Program-made: the position numbers and the translations under genes
Origin: Schistocephalus solidus
Taxonomy: Eukaryota; Platyhelminthes; Cestoda; Diphyllobothriidea; Diphyllobothriidae
DNA length: 64,000 nt
Direction of reading: 5' to 3'
Assembly: GCA_017591395.1 (NCBI GenBank)
Contig: WEDG01003953.1
Span: forward strand, 104,460-168,459
In this document: piece after piece, positions 49,801-59,143 of the stretch
Numbering within the stretch: position 1 is the first letter of the stretch
How the letters are laid out: each line of letters opens with the position of its first letter
The notes under the pieces: generated by a model
What the model saw: only the letters and a program-made list of their open reading frames with translations
The model's database searches: none
Told to the model about the DNA's origin: nothing

Positions 49801-52748
49801 GCATTCGTATTCCTTCGTAGAAAGTTTTTCCTCGAGGATTTGTTCCTCCAGTTTCTGGTCATTAAGCCGTGCAGTCAAATCACGGACTTGCTGTGATTTT
49901 TCGTCAACAACTTCTGAAAGGCGTCTATTCTCATCTTTTAATTCCGATGCCCTATAATTTGGCCATATTCGCGTTTATCCAGCCAAAAGACAAACGTTTC
50001 CATATCTGAGCGACTGCATTAAAACTGAAGCTTTGTATGAATCTAAGTGACCTTATATCTAATAAATATACAAATGAATTAAAGGGTGTAAATTCAGTTT
50101 ATGATTGACTTGTGTCCCCGCCATTTCTGCCGGGGCTATGAGGGGAAAAGCGGGGCTGGTGCTGACAGGGGTCCTGGGAACATCATAGAGTATACAGTCT
50201 TGGTGGCTCAGTTACTTTTTTGCTTTCATTTAATATTACGAGATATTCCGAAACGGTTTCTTTAATTTTATTGTAATCAGTGAATATTAAACTTATAGGG
50301 GCTAGGGAACTAATGGGTGTATAAACAGTTTTCAAACATAATCATAACATATGGAAAAATCCAACCTATAACTTAACAACTGAAAATACGGGCGCATAGA
50401 ACATCGCAGACTTAATGATTTTATGTGCACTAGATATGCCATATAAGAGGGAATTGCAGTATAACGGTACATTTTTGCAAGTACCACTTTGGGTGACTAA
50501 ATTTGCCACAAATGTATTCTGGTGTAGAATTCACAAGTGACAAAGATATGACGGTTTTGGTTGCCATCGGTAGCGTCATGTGGCCCAAAATACACAATCA
50601 GCGGTCTATGCTGCTGGAAAACAACCAGCGGCTACTAGAGGGCACCAAAGTCTACATGGTCAGGGTACTGAAAAGCGACTTGACACTGCAGAAGGCCCAA
50701 CAAGACTCGTGAAGAGCAGATAAAAGTGACAACCGCTCCAGCTCAGAACCACAAGAATTGGGCAAGAGCAAGAGGACGAGGTATGTACCCAATAAGGTAT
50801 ATATTAATAATTTCCTTTCAGGCGTATTCATAGGCTGACTTCAGACTCAAGGGACGATAAACATCCGCTGGGTAGCACGAGACAGCCAGATGCTAATCCA
50901 AAACCACCTTAAATGCTACAGTAAGGCTATCGTCACGTATCTTTTGTAGACCTAAGACAGAAGACGAGATGTCACATATCTTCTATCGTCGTCCAGCACG
51001 CCGGAGCAGTTTAGACCACTGTCATCCATTCAGTAACCACCAGCTTTTATTTATTACTTACGATGGCCTACAGAAATGCCGACAGCTGCCTCCTTGTCAG
51101 CTGTAAAAACTGTGTCAGCAGTTGCACAAAAACGTGGCCGACATGAATGCTCACTTTGCGCCCCTAGAGTAAGTCGGTTTAAGATGTTCCTCACAATTTT
51201 TAAGGAAAAAATTCAACTTCCTGGTCCAGCAATTACTTGCCCTGAAAACAATATGCAACAGGTGCAGGCAACACTGACAGATTTTGTAAGTTAATTAAAG
51301 AAGAACACCACCGTCGCCAATGTCAGGACTTCTGCTCTGCATTTCCCCTTGTACACAATTGATGCCTATGTACGACATTGCTGTTTGAATCATCGTTCAC
51401 ATGAATTCAGGTACCAGTAGTCCTCACCAATGACTGCGCGTGCCTGGAAATATCCCCGCCAAAGGAAGTTTGAATTAACATTACATTAATATCCATAGAA
51501 ATAATACTATTTGCCTTATGCACTTAAGTGTTACTATAATTGCTATTTACAACTATGCATTATTAGCTACATCCAAAGTTTCTTTCTTCTGCAGGAAACG
51601 CCATTGGCTGGTGAAAAAGATCCATCTTCTTTGATTTGAAAGCTGGAACAATGCACCTGAATGGTGACAGCATGCCTGTAATTTTTTCGAACGTTTTTAA
51701 CGGGCAAATATAAATACAGCCCTTTCTGAAACTGCAGTCTTCGTTACGTTACGTTACGTACTCGCTTATGCATCTATATGAACTGCTTAGGGCTGCAGTT
51801 TATACTTATTAAGTTACGCGAGTAAAATATGATACATTAAAGGGTACTACGATAGATGGCAGCCTAAAGGGCTACGCAATCGAGGATATAAGGGGTAAAA
51901 ATGAACGAGAAGGATACCCGCTAAAGCGCTTTTTGGGATGGCATGGCCAAACGGCGCGATCGTGTTGAATCTCACGCCTTAGCCAAGATAAATGGCATCA
52001 GCAAGCCAAGCCATCGCGATGTCTGACCGCGGCTGCAAGGCAACGCCAGACGTGGCTGGTGCTAGCAGGGATAATTTGTCAGTATAGTTGATGCTTCGTT
52101 TTCAAGTTTTCCACAAGTTTGTGCCTGCTCAATATGTGTTATCCCTTTACTGATTTCGCATGAAATGCTTTCAAAATTAATTATCACAGTCAGTACTTTT
52201 GATAATGAAAATACAATTAATAAAGTTTGGATTCCACGCAAGTGACAGTGCGCATAATTTCGAAGTGACAAGGCCTAATCGTGTCTCTATACCAAAACGT
52301 AACATTGGAAAATTTTAATTGTGTACATAAAAAAACAACTTTTACGCATTTCAAAACCTGATGAATATATAAGTGTTAAAGCTTTCCTACCGCAGAGGCT
52401 AATTAACACCTTTAAACTTTCTGTTATGTTCCTAACTAATAGAAACATCGAGGTGAGACATTTAAATAAATTCTTGCAACAGAAAATTGAAATGTGCTTT
52501 GATGGCTCTCTTAGATGCGCATGCTTGTAAATGCGCATTTAAAATATGCACCACGCAAAGGTAAGCGACGTCAAATTACGAATAAATAAAGCCGTACGTA
52601 CAGCACATTATCTTTAGTCAGATTCTCAATTTGGTTTGCCAGTTCATTGTAAGCTTGTTCCGAGACTTCGAGTTGGGCCTGTAACTGATCATTTTGCCGC
52701 AGTAGTTTTTGCTTGTCGAACTCCAGTTGACGGACATAAGTATCGTCA
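40796..52748 (-). CDS. Coiled-coil protein gene, span of nine recognised exons (5' end not found)
   Basis: Nine exons on the - strand (listed separately) join with consistent phases at every junction and canonical gt/ag sites, giving about 359 codons to a TAA stop at 40796-40798. The N-terminal part (exons A-F) is Glu/Lys/Gln/Leu-rich with heptad character, as in coiled-coil cytoskeletal or centrosomal proteins. The C-terminal part is not obviously coiled coil. I do not recognise the family. Introns between C, D, E and F are 32, 39 and 36 nt, while others are 1-5 kb and loaded with repeats. Exon A begins inside a codon, so more 5' exons must lie upstream of 52748; I could not identify them in the remaining transposon-rich 11 kb. 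Confidence 0.75.
40988..41096 (-). CDS. Coiled-coil gene exon H
   Basis: Acceptor AAACCAG, phase 0 (matches exon G). It reads GQDLKAYRRFNLHQELRAR then ASLLVLSFQIAATTSTA plus one base C at donor gtaata. The intron after it is 88 nt with a long pyrimidine tract. Confidence 0.7.
41097..44100. other. Long intron of the coiled-coil gene (between exons G and H), first part
   Basis: AT-rich. A - strand frame at 42104-41808 and a + strand frame at 42938-43261 have no recognisable domain. The segment at about 43.4-43.7 kb shares short blocks (AAGGGTATCGAAAATC) with the foldback element at 47.57 kb and may be a decayed relative. Confidence 0.4.
44101..44330 (+). other. Possible isolated exon or gene fragment, unidentified
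   Basis: The frame reads GGKEIPGERNAQALQLRIPH, then PIEPCKLPKTTDEDDPNMF and KINPGALCVETHGVDGKYY. The composition is protein-like and unlike the AT-rich background, and an AG (TTTCGAAG) precedes it. I found no partner exon on the + strand and no known domain. It may be an exon of an overlapping gene, a retrocopy fragment, or chance. Confidence 0.3.
45064..45105 (-). ncRNA. Weak hammerhead-like core in the left Penelope arm
   Basis: On the - strand, GGC (45102-45100), CTGATGA (45099-45093), GAAA (45083-45080), a 3-bp stem III with GTAC loop, TTC and then GCC. GGC/GCC gives a 3-bp stem I. The segment between CTGATGA and GAAA (UGAAUAAUC) forms almost no stem II, so activity is doubtful. The right arm (about 45865-45902, + strand) has the same core with a poorer stem I. 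Confidence 0.35.
45451..45672 (-). pseudogene. GIY-YIG endonuclease fragment of a Penelope-like element
   Basis: The frame reads CIYAFTCSCGARSFGRTTRC, LSKRMREHYPVWINRG and on to VAHLVDSGRWVDLNQAF. The IYAFTCSCGARSFGRT block corresponds to the GIY-YIG core with a degenerate second half (SFGRT where YIGRT is expected). There is no reverse transcriptase, so only the 3' coding end is present. Confidence 0.75.
45920..46285. other. Intron of the coiled-coil gene
   Basis: No coding exon or clear repeat apart from the donor context of exon G at 46285. Confidence 0.45.
46286..46571 (-). CDS. Coiled-coil gene exon G
   Basis: Acceptor CTACTAG, then T + GGA TGT. It reads GCPLQVHRRSHSECFAVD, VLPNDNISSNIAEELIDAIL, NEGEDIKRKQRGAFFTDGR and on to VPSQLTLL, with donor gtaagt in phase 0. 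It is 95 codons long and the largest exon of the gene; no domain is recognised. Confidence 0.75.
46572..47348. other. Intron of the coiled-coil gene (between exons F and G)
   Basis: AT-rich; nothing recognised on either strand. Confidence 0.45.
47349..47809. mobile_element. Foldback-type element, compact copy
   Basis: Inverted ends: AGATTCACTGTCTCAC and AAATGTCAACTGAAATTCTG at the left match the reverse complement of CAGAATTTTGGTTGACATTT and GAGAAAGCGAATCTCATG at the right. The inner arm sequences also pair (GCAAAAAATATACTCTG against CAGAGTATGATTTTTTCC). It is the same family as 18755-20340 but has single-copy arms. It has no coding capacity. Confidence 0.75.
48042..48112 (-). CDS. Coiled-coil gene exon F
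   Basis: Starts after GTAAAG and reads FAVAEKQELEKIVHPLKYDR then QQT, ending with two bases AG at donor gtgacc. Exon G supplies the T, giving Ser. Confidence 0.65.
48149..48208 (-). CDS. Coiled-coil gene exon E
   Basis: Acceptor GACTTAG, phase 0, 20 codons: IQEKFEIVECRMKDLQDEIV, donor gtaaca. The following 36 nt are also open in frame, so E and F could be one exon carrying 12 extra residues. I read them as a short gt-ag intron because the added residues (VTREILFMLFVK) break the hydrophilic pattern. Confidence 0.65.
48248..48304 (-). CDS. Coiled-coil gene exon D
   Basis: Acceptor TTGCGCAG, phase 0, 19 codons: AALSAFDNKVDILREKVES, donor gtacct. It is followed by a 39-nt intron. Confidence 0.72.
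48337..48414 (-). CDS. Coiled-coil gene exon C
   Basis: Acceptor TTTTTTAG, phase 0. It reads AEHLQNVASSQYICLESAQ then EEQLRQM, with donor gtattt. The next intron is only 32 nt. Confidence 0.72.
48415..49782. other. Intron of the coiled-coil gene (between exons B and C)
   Basis: No coding exon or recognised repeat. The frames at 49.55-49.75 kb (-) do not look like protein. Confidence 0.45.
49783..49951 (-). CDS. Coiled-coil gene exon B
   Basis: Acceptor TTATAG, then G + GCA TCG GAA. It reads ASELKDENRRLSEVVDEKSQ, QVRDLTARLNDQKLEEQI and LEEKLSTKEYECLSLRER, ending at donor gtatgc in phase 0. It joins exon A perfectly (Leu-Ala-Ser). Confidence 0.8.
50110..50180. repeat. GC-rich hairpin repeat, relative of the 3.85 kb palindrome
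   Basis: CCCCGC (50116-50121) and GCGGGG (50150-50155) are inverted, followed by CTGGTGCTGACAGGGG. The same tail, GGCTGGTGCT plus AGGG, follows the palindrome at 3849-3887. Confidence 0.5.
50512..50912 (+). pseudogene. Small gene-like unit with one intron and an in-frame TGA, unidentified
   Basis: From the ATG at 50512 the frame reads MYSGVEFTSDKDMTV and on to QRSMLLENNQRLLEGTKVY and KSDLTLQKAQQDS. It meets TGA at 50710-50712, then stays open in the same frame (RADKSDNRSSSEPQELGKSK) to donor gtatgt at 50781. A 41-nt intron ending TTTCAG (50821) is removed, and exon 2 reads RRIHRLTSDSRDDKHPLGST to TAA at 50910-50912. Both sides of the TGA look protein-like. It may be a recently broken gene, a gene fragment, or a UGA read through; the family is unknown. 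It lies inside an intron of the coiled-coil gene on the opposite strand. Confidence 0.45.
51000..51925. other. Intron of the coiled-coil gene; no firm gene
   Basis: A + strand frame at 51076-51294 includes a Cys-containing stretch after an AG (CTACAG), but no domain or partner exon is evident. A short TTACG tandem repeat lies at about 51745-51762. Confidence 0.4.
51926..52075 (+). repeat. Possible tRNA-like SINE of a third type
   Basis: GGCATGGCCAAACGG resembles the A box of a Ser/Leu-type tRNA, and GTGTTGAATCTCACGCC resembles a B box 20 bp later. The segment ends GTGGCTGGTGCTAGCAGGG, the tail shared with the GC-rich repeats at 3.88 and 50.15 kb. Confidence 0.4.
52602..52748 (-). CDS. Coiled-coil gene exon A (first recognised)
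   Basis: Acceptor TTTATAG precedes T + GAC GAT ACT. The exon reads DDTYVRQLEFDKQKLLRQND, then QLQAQLEVSEQAYNELANQ and IENLTKDNV. It ends CT at donor gtacgt; the next exon's G completes Leu. A strong heptad-like spacing of Leu and Val is visible. Confidence 0.75.
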
Positions 52749-53717
52749 CTATAAAGTCAGAAAGGTAATCGTATGGTTAGTCAGCAATCTACCCAGTCCC
52801 AATGGAATCTAAGTTGCCAGTGTAAGACCGATTAATGTTACTGACGGTTGAAAATTCTTCGGAATCACCGAAAAACTGTGCGTTATATGCTATCAACTCG
52901 CTCGGAAAACTCATCGAACCCCAAGTCGGCACGAAAACACCAAAAGATTATTGACCAAAATTACTTAAACCGCCATCTGAAAAAGCTAAAGTTGTAGTTT
53001 CAAAGTACTGAAACTAGTGTCAATCTATGACAGAACGCTCAGATTCCTGAGTGTTTTTTTAAACTCTGTGAGATTAAGTAATTTAATCAAACTCAAACTG
53101 AAAACTTGGATGTTAAATGAAAATCACTTTCGAGTGTTCAAGATTACGAATGTTCAGGTCTTCAGCTAATGACTTATATAAGTCTACCATTATTCTGCCA
53201 AAACTACGTCGGTGGAAACAAAAATCAGGCTTCATTGAAAATCTTTACCTTAAAGAAGCGATACGAAAGCATAGGTAGGTTGAAGTAGCAAAGGGCAAAG
53301 TAATGCCAAAGTTAAGGAAGCGTATAAAAATGAAACAAGTTATTTTGTATTCAATGAGTTCCAATTGTTTTCGTGGCTCATAAAATTAGAAAATGTACCA
53401 TATACCATGATACCATATGGAAGTACATATTCTTACACAATATTTTACTAGCCTGTATATATCCCTTGCCCTAGCAGCTCAACTTTGTTGACCTGTTTGA
53501 GACTAATGATCTGATTGGCTGACTGGCCACTGTCAACGCCAACCATGACAAGAGACTGTTTGACGGATTGTTTCTGTTGGAAATATTGACACTAGTCAGG
53601 CAATCGCATATCTAGCCACAGACCAACTATGTGAGCTATTATGAGGCGAGTGTGGTGTGATCAGGTAACTGCGAAGGAATTTCGAACTAAACATACTGCA
53701 AAAATCGTTGGAACACC
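52749..53717. other. Upstream of exon A of the coiled-coil gene; nothing recognised
   Basis: AT-rich. An earlier exon of the coiled-coil gene is expected somewhere upstream of 52748, but I found none here. Confidence 0.4.
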
Positions 53718-54310
53718 CCAAAATACTATATGGCTACATACGGAGTACAAAGAGAATTCAGGAACTGATTCCTGCCCTAAGGTCTGCAGACGAAAAACTG
53801 GAGACCGACGACCAGGTTAAAGCATCCCTTCTTTCCAAATTCTTTTAGATCGTCTTCAACCGAGAGCCTAGGGATTTTGCTGCTATTCCACCAGTTTGTC
53901 AACCAATGTGAACCCCTCCTTTCCCTTCCTCCTTTACCTCCTCCTCATCTACAACAGAGGGCCTAGATCTAGACTTTGCACCGACCATAGTTAGAACTGA
54001 ATTACTTCGTACAAAGCCTGCCAAGTCACCTGGGCCGGATAGAATTCCTGCATTAGCACTTGGAAAACTTGCTAACGAACTGTGTGTACCACTGTCCATC
54101 ATATTCCAAAAGTCCTTTGAAGAAAGCAAACTCCCGGAAGAATTGAAGTTTGCATTTATCGCCCCGATCTATAAAGGAGGTTCACGACAGGACTGTGAAA
54201 ATTACCATCCTGTCAGTTTAACTTGCATAGCGTGTAAAATAATGGAGCGTATTATCAAGACGCATTTAATGCGCTATCTGGAAAACAACCAAATCCTATG
54301 CAGATGTGGA
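53718..54310 (+). mobile_element. CR1/Jockey-type non-LTR fragment (RT N-terminal part)
   Basis: The frame reads ILYGYIRSTKRIQELIPALR and ETDDQVKASLLSKFF, then after a TAG and a frame change RTKPAKSPGPDRIPALALGK, PLSIIFQKSFEESKLPEELK and IAPIYKGGSRQDCENYHPVS, ending near LMRYLENNQIL. These are the linker and first RT blocks of CR1/Jockey-type elements. It is truncated at both ends, with at least one stop and one frameshift. Confidence 0.85.
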
Positions 54311-55137
54311 AAAATATCTCAATATCTTCAAATAATAAGCAATTTAAACTTATCTTGGAGTTAAGGATTTTAAGCGATTGTGCACAGTCGGGTTCAGGCA
54401 CAGCGTGTCCATTATAATTTGCAAAGCCAAACTTCGCAGTCGCTTTTTTGTCCCCTCCTTTTCAACTATCATCGTCAATCTTGACAACCTTGAAACTTTC
54501 CTCTGATTTTACAACCCTGACGATGGTCTCCCGGATCTGCTTGTGATCTTTGCAGGTTCTGATGTTTACGCCATCTTGTTGGTGGACTATGCAGTCAGCA
54601 AGGTCGCATCTCGGTGATGATCTCGTGACCTCTTCATTCGCCTCTTCGTTTCGACCCTGTTGTCTACGATTAGTTCCTCCTCTCTCACCTCTGTGATCGT
54701 TATAAACAGTTGCTCTATCTATTATTTTATCTCTCACCCGACAAGGAGCGTTCCAACTCCTCATACGTTGTCAGCAACATCACAGAACTATCCCATTGCA
54801 TCGTAACAATCCCATCAACTCTGGCTATTGATTTTTTAGAGAAGCAGTTTTTATCTCCTTTTTTCCCTTTATAAATTGTCTGCTCGTCCAAATCTGCCCG
54901 CAATTAAACCATAGGATTTATTTTCACTGCTTTTTTTCCTAGTTCGCCGTATATTCCAAAGATGGGCGAAGCTTACTGAATGGGATATGTCTACCATACT
55001 ACTCCTTTCTGTTGTTCATATGGCTGTTCACATAGTGCAGCAATTATTGCATATTATTTATTTATACTGCGACACTAAATTTTTTAAGATGAGGCCCTGT
55101 GGGCCTTAAATGAACAATTTATTTTATTTATTTATTT
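54311..55137 (+). mobile_element. Probable non-LTR 3' portion with terminal tail
   Basis: No intact frame on the + strand. The end holds GAGGCCCTGTGGGCCTTAAA followed by ATTTATTTTATTTATTTATT, a hairpin plus short-repeat tail of the kind found at non-LTR 3' ends. It may be the 3' part of the element at 53.7 kb after an internal deletion. A 100-codon - strand frame at 54764-54462 has no recognisable domain. Confidence 0.45.
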
Positions 55138-56375
55138 ACTAGTGTTCTACATTCAGGACACCTTTCACGAATTCTTGGTGCTGACTCGGTGGAATCTTTC
55201 TTCCGATCTGATGGCGTTCGCCGACTCTGAACCCTGTGCCAGGCTTCTAGTTGAGGGCAATGATGCTGGTTCTGCAGCCCGTAATGGGCTAATTCCTCAG
55301 CCGACAGCGAACAACCTTTTGCCGACACACCTTTATCTGGTGCAGAATACAGGATCTATAACACTGAATGGAGAATGACTACATCGTGCACCTCTGTCAA
55401 CCCTTCTTCATCCCCAACTTTAATAATTCATACAGTTTTTTTCTCCTGACAGAGTTTTTATTCACTGTCAGCTCGTTCCTCTACGGTATATCTCTTTTAA
55501 CCTTGCATCTAAACTGGCAGTAAATAAATTACTAGGCCGATCACATCTAATAAAATTCGAACGCAGTCGTTCCTGTATGTATTTCGGCCGATGAAATAGA
55601 CTTAGTTGGACTCATCTCTAGAGAAGGTGGAAATGGGTTAGGTGCAAGAAACATTTAGAAACGGTAAGACACTCCAAATGCTATCAAACAAGCATCATTT
55701 TTTATTCGATACTACGGGATTGGTTATTGTCTGATCTAGTTTAATGAACGACTAATCTGCAGGTTTATTAATAAATCTGCAGAGATTTATCTCTCAATTG
55801 AACGACACAGATGATATCAGAATGCTAAATCTTTATATAACTTATAAACAATTAATGCAAATAAGAAATTCGTATGTAGCTTTAAAGCAAATTCTTTATT
55901 AATCATAAGAATATGTATAAAATAAACATGCTATCTGAAAACTTTCATAATGTGAATAGATCTCGAAATTTTGAGGCGCGTCGTTTGAAATTGCTTTCGA
56001 ATTTCAGCTCCTTTGAGTGTACGAAGTTTTAGTCTCTACCTTAGTGTAGAAGACACGTTGATTTGGAATAACTCTTGAGTGGATTGTCCAGTCTCTAAAT
56101 TTGGGAAATATTTTCTTGGACTTAACGATTCTGTGGCTATCCAAATATTCCATCAGTGAGGATTATTCCACGTCCAGGAGATTATCCCTACGAGAAATAC
56201 AAGCTTCAGCGTTCACTTGCTTCCAAATTCACGCCAGCGGTGTGCTGCTCTAATCTGCTTTCATCAGGGAGGGAGAAGTCGCAACAAAGGCTGAGTCGTT
56301 GCATGCTTATTAGAAGTCTGACTGCTTAATACTATTGCATCCTAGCCCAGTTATTTAAAAGGATTTATAAATTAA
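55138..56375. other. No firm feature
   Basis: Overlapping frames at 55128-55378 on both strands have GC-richer, protein-like composition but no recognised domain; they could be repeat-derived. The rest is AT-rich. Confidence 0.35.
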
Positions 56376-57830
56376 ATGCATTCGTATACAGTCATAAGAG
56401 GTATGGAAAACGCAGACGCTCAGGACTCATCTGTGCTGAGGAAAAAATTCGCAGCGCGGACAGGTCTCGAACCCAGGTCGCAGATTTATGTGGAAACGAA
56501 CATAACTACTGTGCTACGTCCTCACGACAATTTCAAAAACAAAATTGTATCCAAACAAAAAAGATGACAAAGACAGATATTCTGTTACCACTTCTCCTCC
56601 TGCCAAGCGGGCAAAAAGCCTGGGAACACTAATGAATGTCACCTACGAGGACGAAAAGTGCATGGGGTGTTTAAATCTCTTGCAGAAATTCTTATTGATG
56701 GAGAAAGAGAAAGAGAAACAAGAGAAAGAGAAAGAGAAACAAGAAAGAGAAACAAGAAATAGCTGATCTATAAGGGAAGGTTCAAAGTTCACCCGAAAAA
56801 AACCACCCGTAGCAACGAGAATTCCAACCAAAGAAATAACGTATGCAAATATTGCTTCCTCAAGAATACCTCATGTAGAGCTTAAAGACATTGCGTCTAC
56901 AGAGCTTCAAAAGGGAGATCAAACCAGCTCATGCACCTAACTACTGTCATCGAGCTTAGACAGAAGCAGAAATGTGCTGGATACACAAACATATGCGGCA
57001 TCGTCGCCTAATGATACAAAAAAGGGTGAAGTTGAAAAGCACGTCGAATTTGAAGCACCTAAGACGAAGAATTCGAAGTCGAAAAGGGCCAAGAAGCTTT
57101 CACAAAAAGTGGTTTGAACTCCGGAAAAAGCTCGTTCTTACCGATAGATGCTCAAGTGCAATCCTTTGTTGGTAATACAGGAGCAAGTGGAGGACCAATT
57201 GGCAAAGTTTCCAAAAGGGGTTTGCCATTAACTTTAGGAGTAGTTGCTCATACTGACGAAAATAACATCGTCGACCAGAGTAGCATTCTTCCTAATACTG
57301 ATGCTCTATCAACAAATTTGAACTCAAAGTCACCAAACATACATTTTGACCGAAAACGTAATCTCGTTATTAAAGGGGTTCCCGAGTCCACTTCTGTGAT
57401 TGCAAAGGAGAGGGAAGAACATGACCTCAGTCTTTTCCGAGAATACTCATATTCGATTCTTCGAGATGGCGAATGCGTAACAGTGCACAAAGCATTCCGT
57501 TTAGGAAAAGCGGATGTTTCACATGAACTATCATCACCAAGGCCTCTTAAAAATCATTCTTGAAAAATGATGTTCAGGCTTCACGCCTCCTAGAACGGAG
57601 AACGGCTCTCCGTAGCTCACACAGGGATGTGTTTTTCAGCCGGATTACGAACCCAAGGAAAGGTACAAAATGAGGATGCTGAGAGCAGAACTGAAGAGGA
57701 GGACCGAGCAGGGGAAAAATGGCTCCAAATAAAGGACGGGGAGATAAAAGTGATAAAGAGGTCTTTCTTATGGCAGACCCCGTACATAATCAAGGTGGAT
57801 TCTCGCCGAGACGGAGGACACTAAATACGA
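56376..57830 (+). pseudogene. ORF1 of the CR1-like element, broken
   Basis: Pieces include a Lys/Glu/Gln-rich stretch encoded by a GAGAAA repeat (56700-56762), KRNLVIKGVPESTS with the following HDLSLFREYSYSILRDGE (57352-57474), and, after frame changes, RTALRSSHRDVFFQPDYE and AELKRRTEQGEKWLQIKDGE. The NLVIKGVPES block and the later PDYEP/R-rich block match the nucleic-acid-binding ORF1 proteins of CR1-type elements. Stops and frameshifts near 56766 and 57563 prevent one protein. Confidence 0.75.
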
Positions 57831-58013
57831 TGTACCCAACTGTACAGAGCTTGAATAATAAAAGAAGGAGCTCCAGAACTCGGATGACGACCACTCATAA
57901 GAACACAGCGTCGGCGGGATGGACACCAGTTCATCTCGGAAAGCAATGACAGACTCTAGTATTCAATCGCGCGAAATTCGCGAAGTCTATATGGAGGAGT
58001 TACCCAGTCTAAA

Positions 58014-58920
58014 TTGAGATGTTTGTATACCAATGCTCAGAGTCTCCTATCGAAAGTAGATGAACTCAAAGCATTAGTATCAGACCGAACCCCCGATATC
58101 TTTGCCATTACGGAAACGTGGCTCAAAGCCGAAATCTCGGATAGCGAGGTTTCGATTGATGGATACCAACTTTTTCGAAAAGACCAGAGAAAATAGAAAG
58201 GGGAGGAGGAGTGGCCGTATATGTTAGGACAGGAATCACGGCAGTCGAACGAACACACTCCATTTTCCCTGAATATGAATTTCTCTGGATAAAGATAAAA
58301 AAGGATTGTTCACAGAACCTAAAATTTTGACGATCTACAGACCACCGAACATTCCAAGTGCAGCTGATGAGTCCCTCCTACATTTGCTCAAGGTAGTAGC
58401 AAGCCACCAGGAGGTGCTTATTGCTGGCGATTTCAATGCACCTATAGTAGACTGGGTTAATCTGACAGTTGATGGTGCGCCAACTTCCTTCGGCCACAAG
58501 CTAATGGATCTCACTCTCGACCAACCTCTGGTACAGAAGGTTCACATACCAACGAGATTTAGAGAGAACCAGAGAGCAAATTGCCTGGACCTTGTATTTA
58601 CGAAGGACTTCTCTAGCATTGATGAAGTGTATTCTATTGCACCCCTCGGTAAGAGTGACCATAGTACGCTGATGTGGGATTACTCACTTTATTCTCAGCG
58701 CCAGAATGGAACGGAATGCAAGCGAAATATATGGAAGGCTGATTTTAACGCAAAGAGGAAAGAACTGATGTCTATGAGATGGGATTGTTTGCTTAAAGGG
58801 AATCCAGAGGATGACTGGCGATCATTTAAAACAGTCTCATTTGATCTGATTGAACGCTTATGTCCAGTGAAGGGGCAAAAAAAGAAAAGGCGCCCCCGCC
58901 TGGTTAACAAGAGAACTTAA
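58014..58920 (+). pseudogene. APE-type endonuclease of the CR1-like element, broken
   Basis: 58014-58196 reads MRCLYTNAQSLLSKVDELKA and DIFAITETWLKAEI and stops at TAG (58194-58196). After a frame change come GGGVAVYVRTGITAVERT and LTIYRPPNIPSAADESLL, LIAGDFNAPIVDWVN (58418) and LGKSDHSTLMWDY (58648), ending RLVNKRT. The N in TNAQS, the ETW, GDFN and SDH motifs of the endonuclease are all still visible, so the break near 58196 is probably recent. Confidence 0.85.
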
Positions 58921-59143
58921 CAGGCAGCTAAAGAAGAAGAATAAAAATGGAAGGTATTCAGGCAAACAGGGTCAGCAGAGCATCTCAAAGAATTTCGTCA
59001 TCAAAGAAACGCTGTAAAAAGAATGATCATCAGGCAAGGAAGAACTACGAATCAAGAATTATTCAACAGGCTGAATATAAACCAAAACTTTTATTCCATT
59101 ATATCAATAGCCGACTAAAAACAAGGACCCAGTAGCAGTACTC

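Noticed and set aside
50512..50912. Selenoprotein reading of the TGA
   Set aside because: Nothing identifies a selenocysteine insertion element or a selenoprotein family; kept only as an unexplained in-frame stop.
54462..54764. 100-codon - strand frame rich in charged residues
   Set aside because: It lies inside a probable non-LTR 3' region on the opposite strand and shows no known domain.
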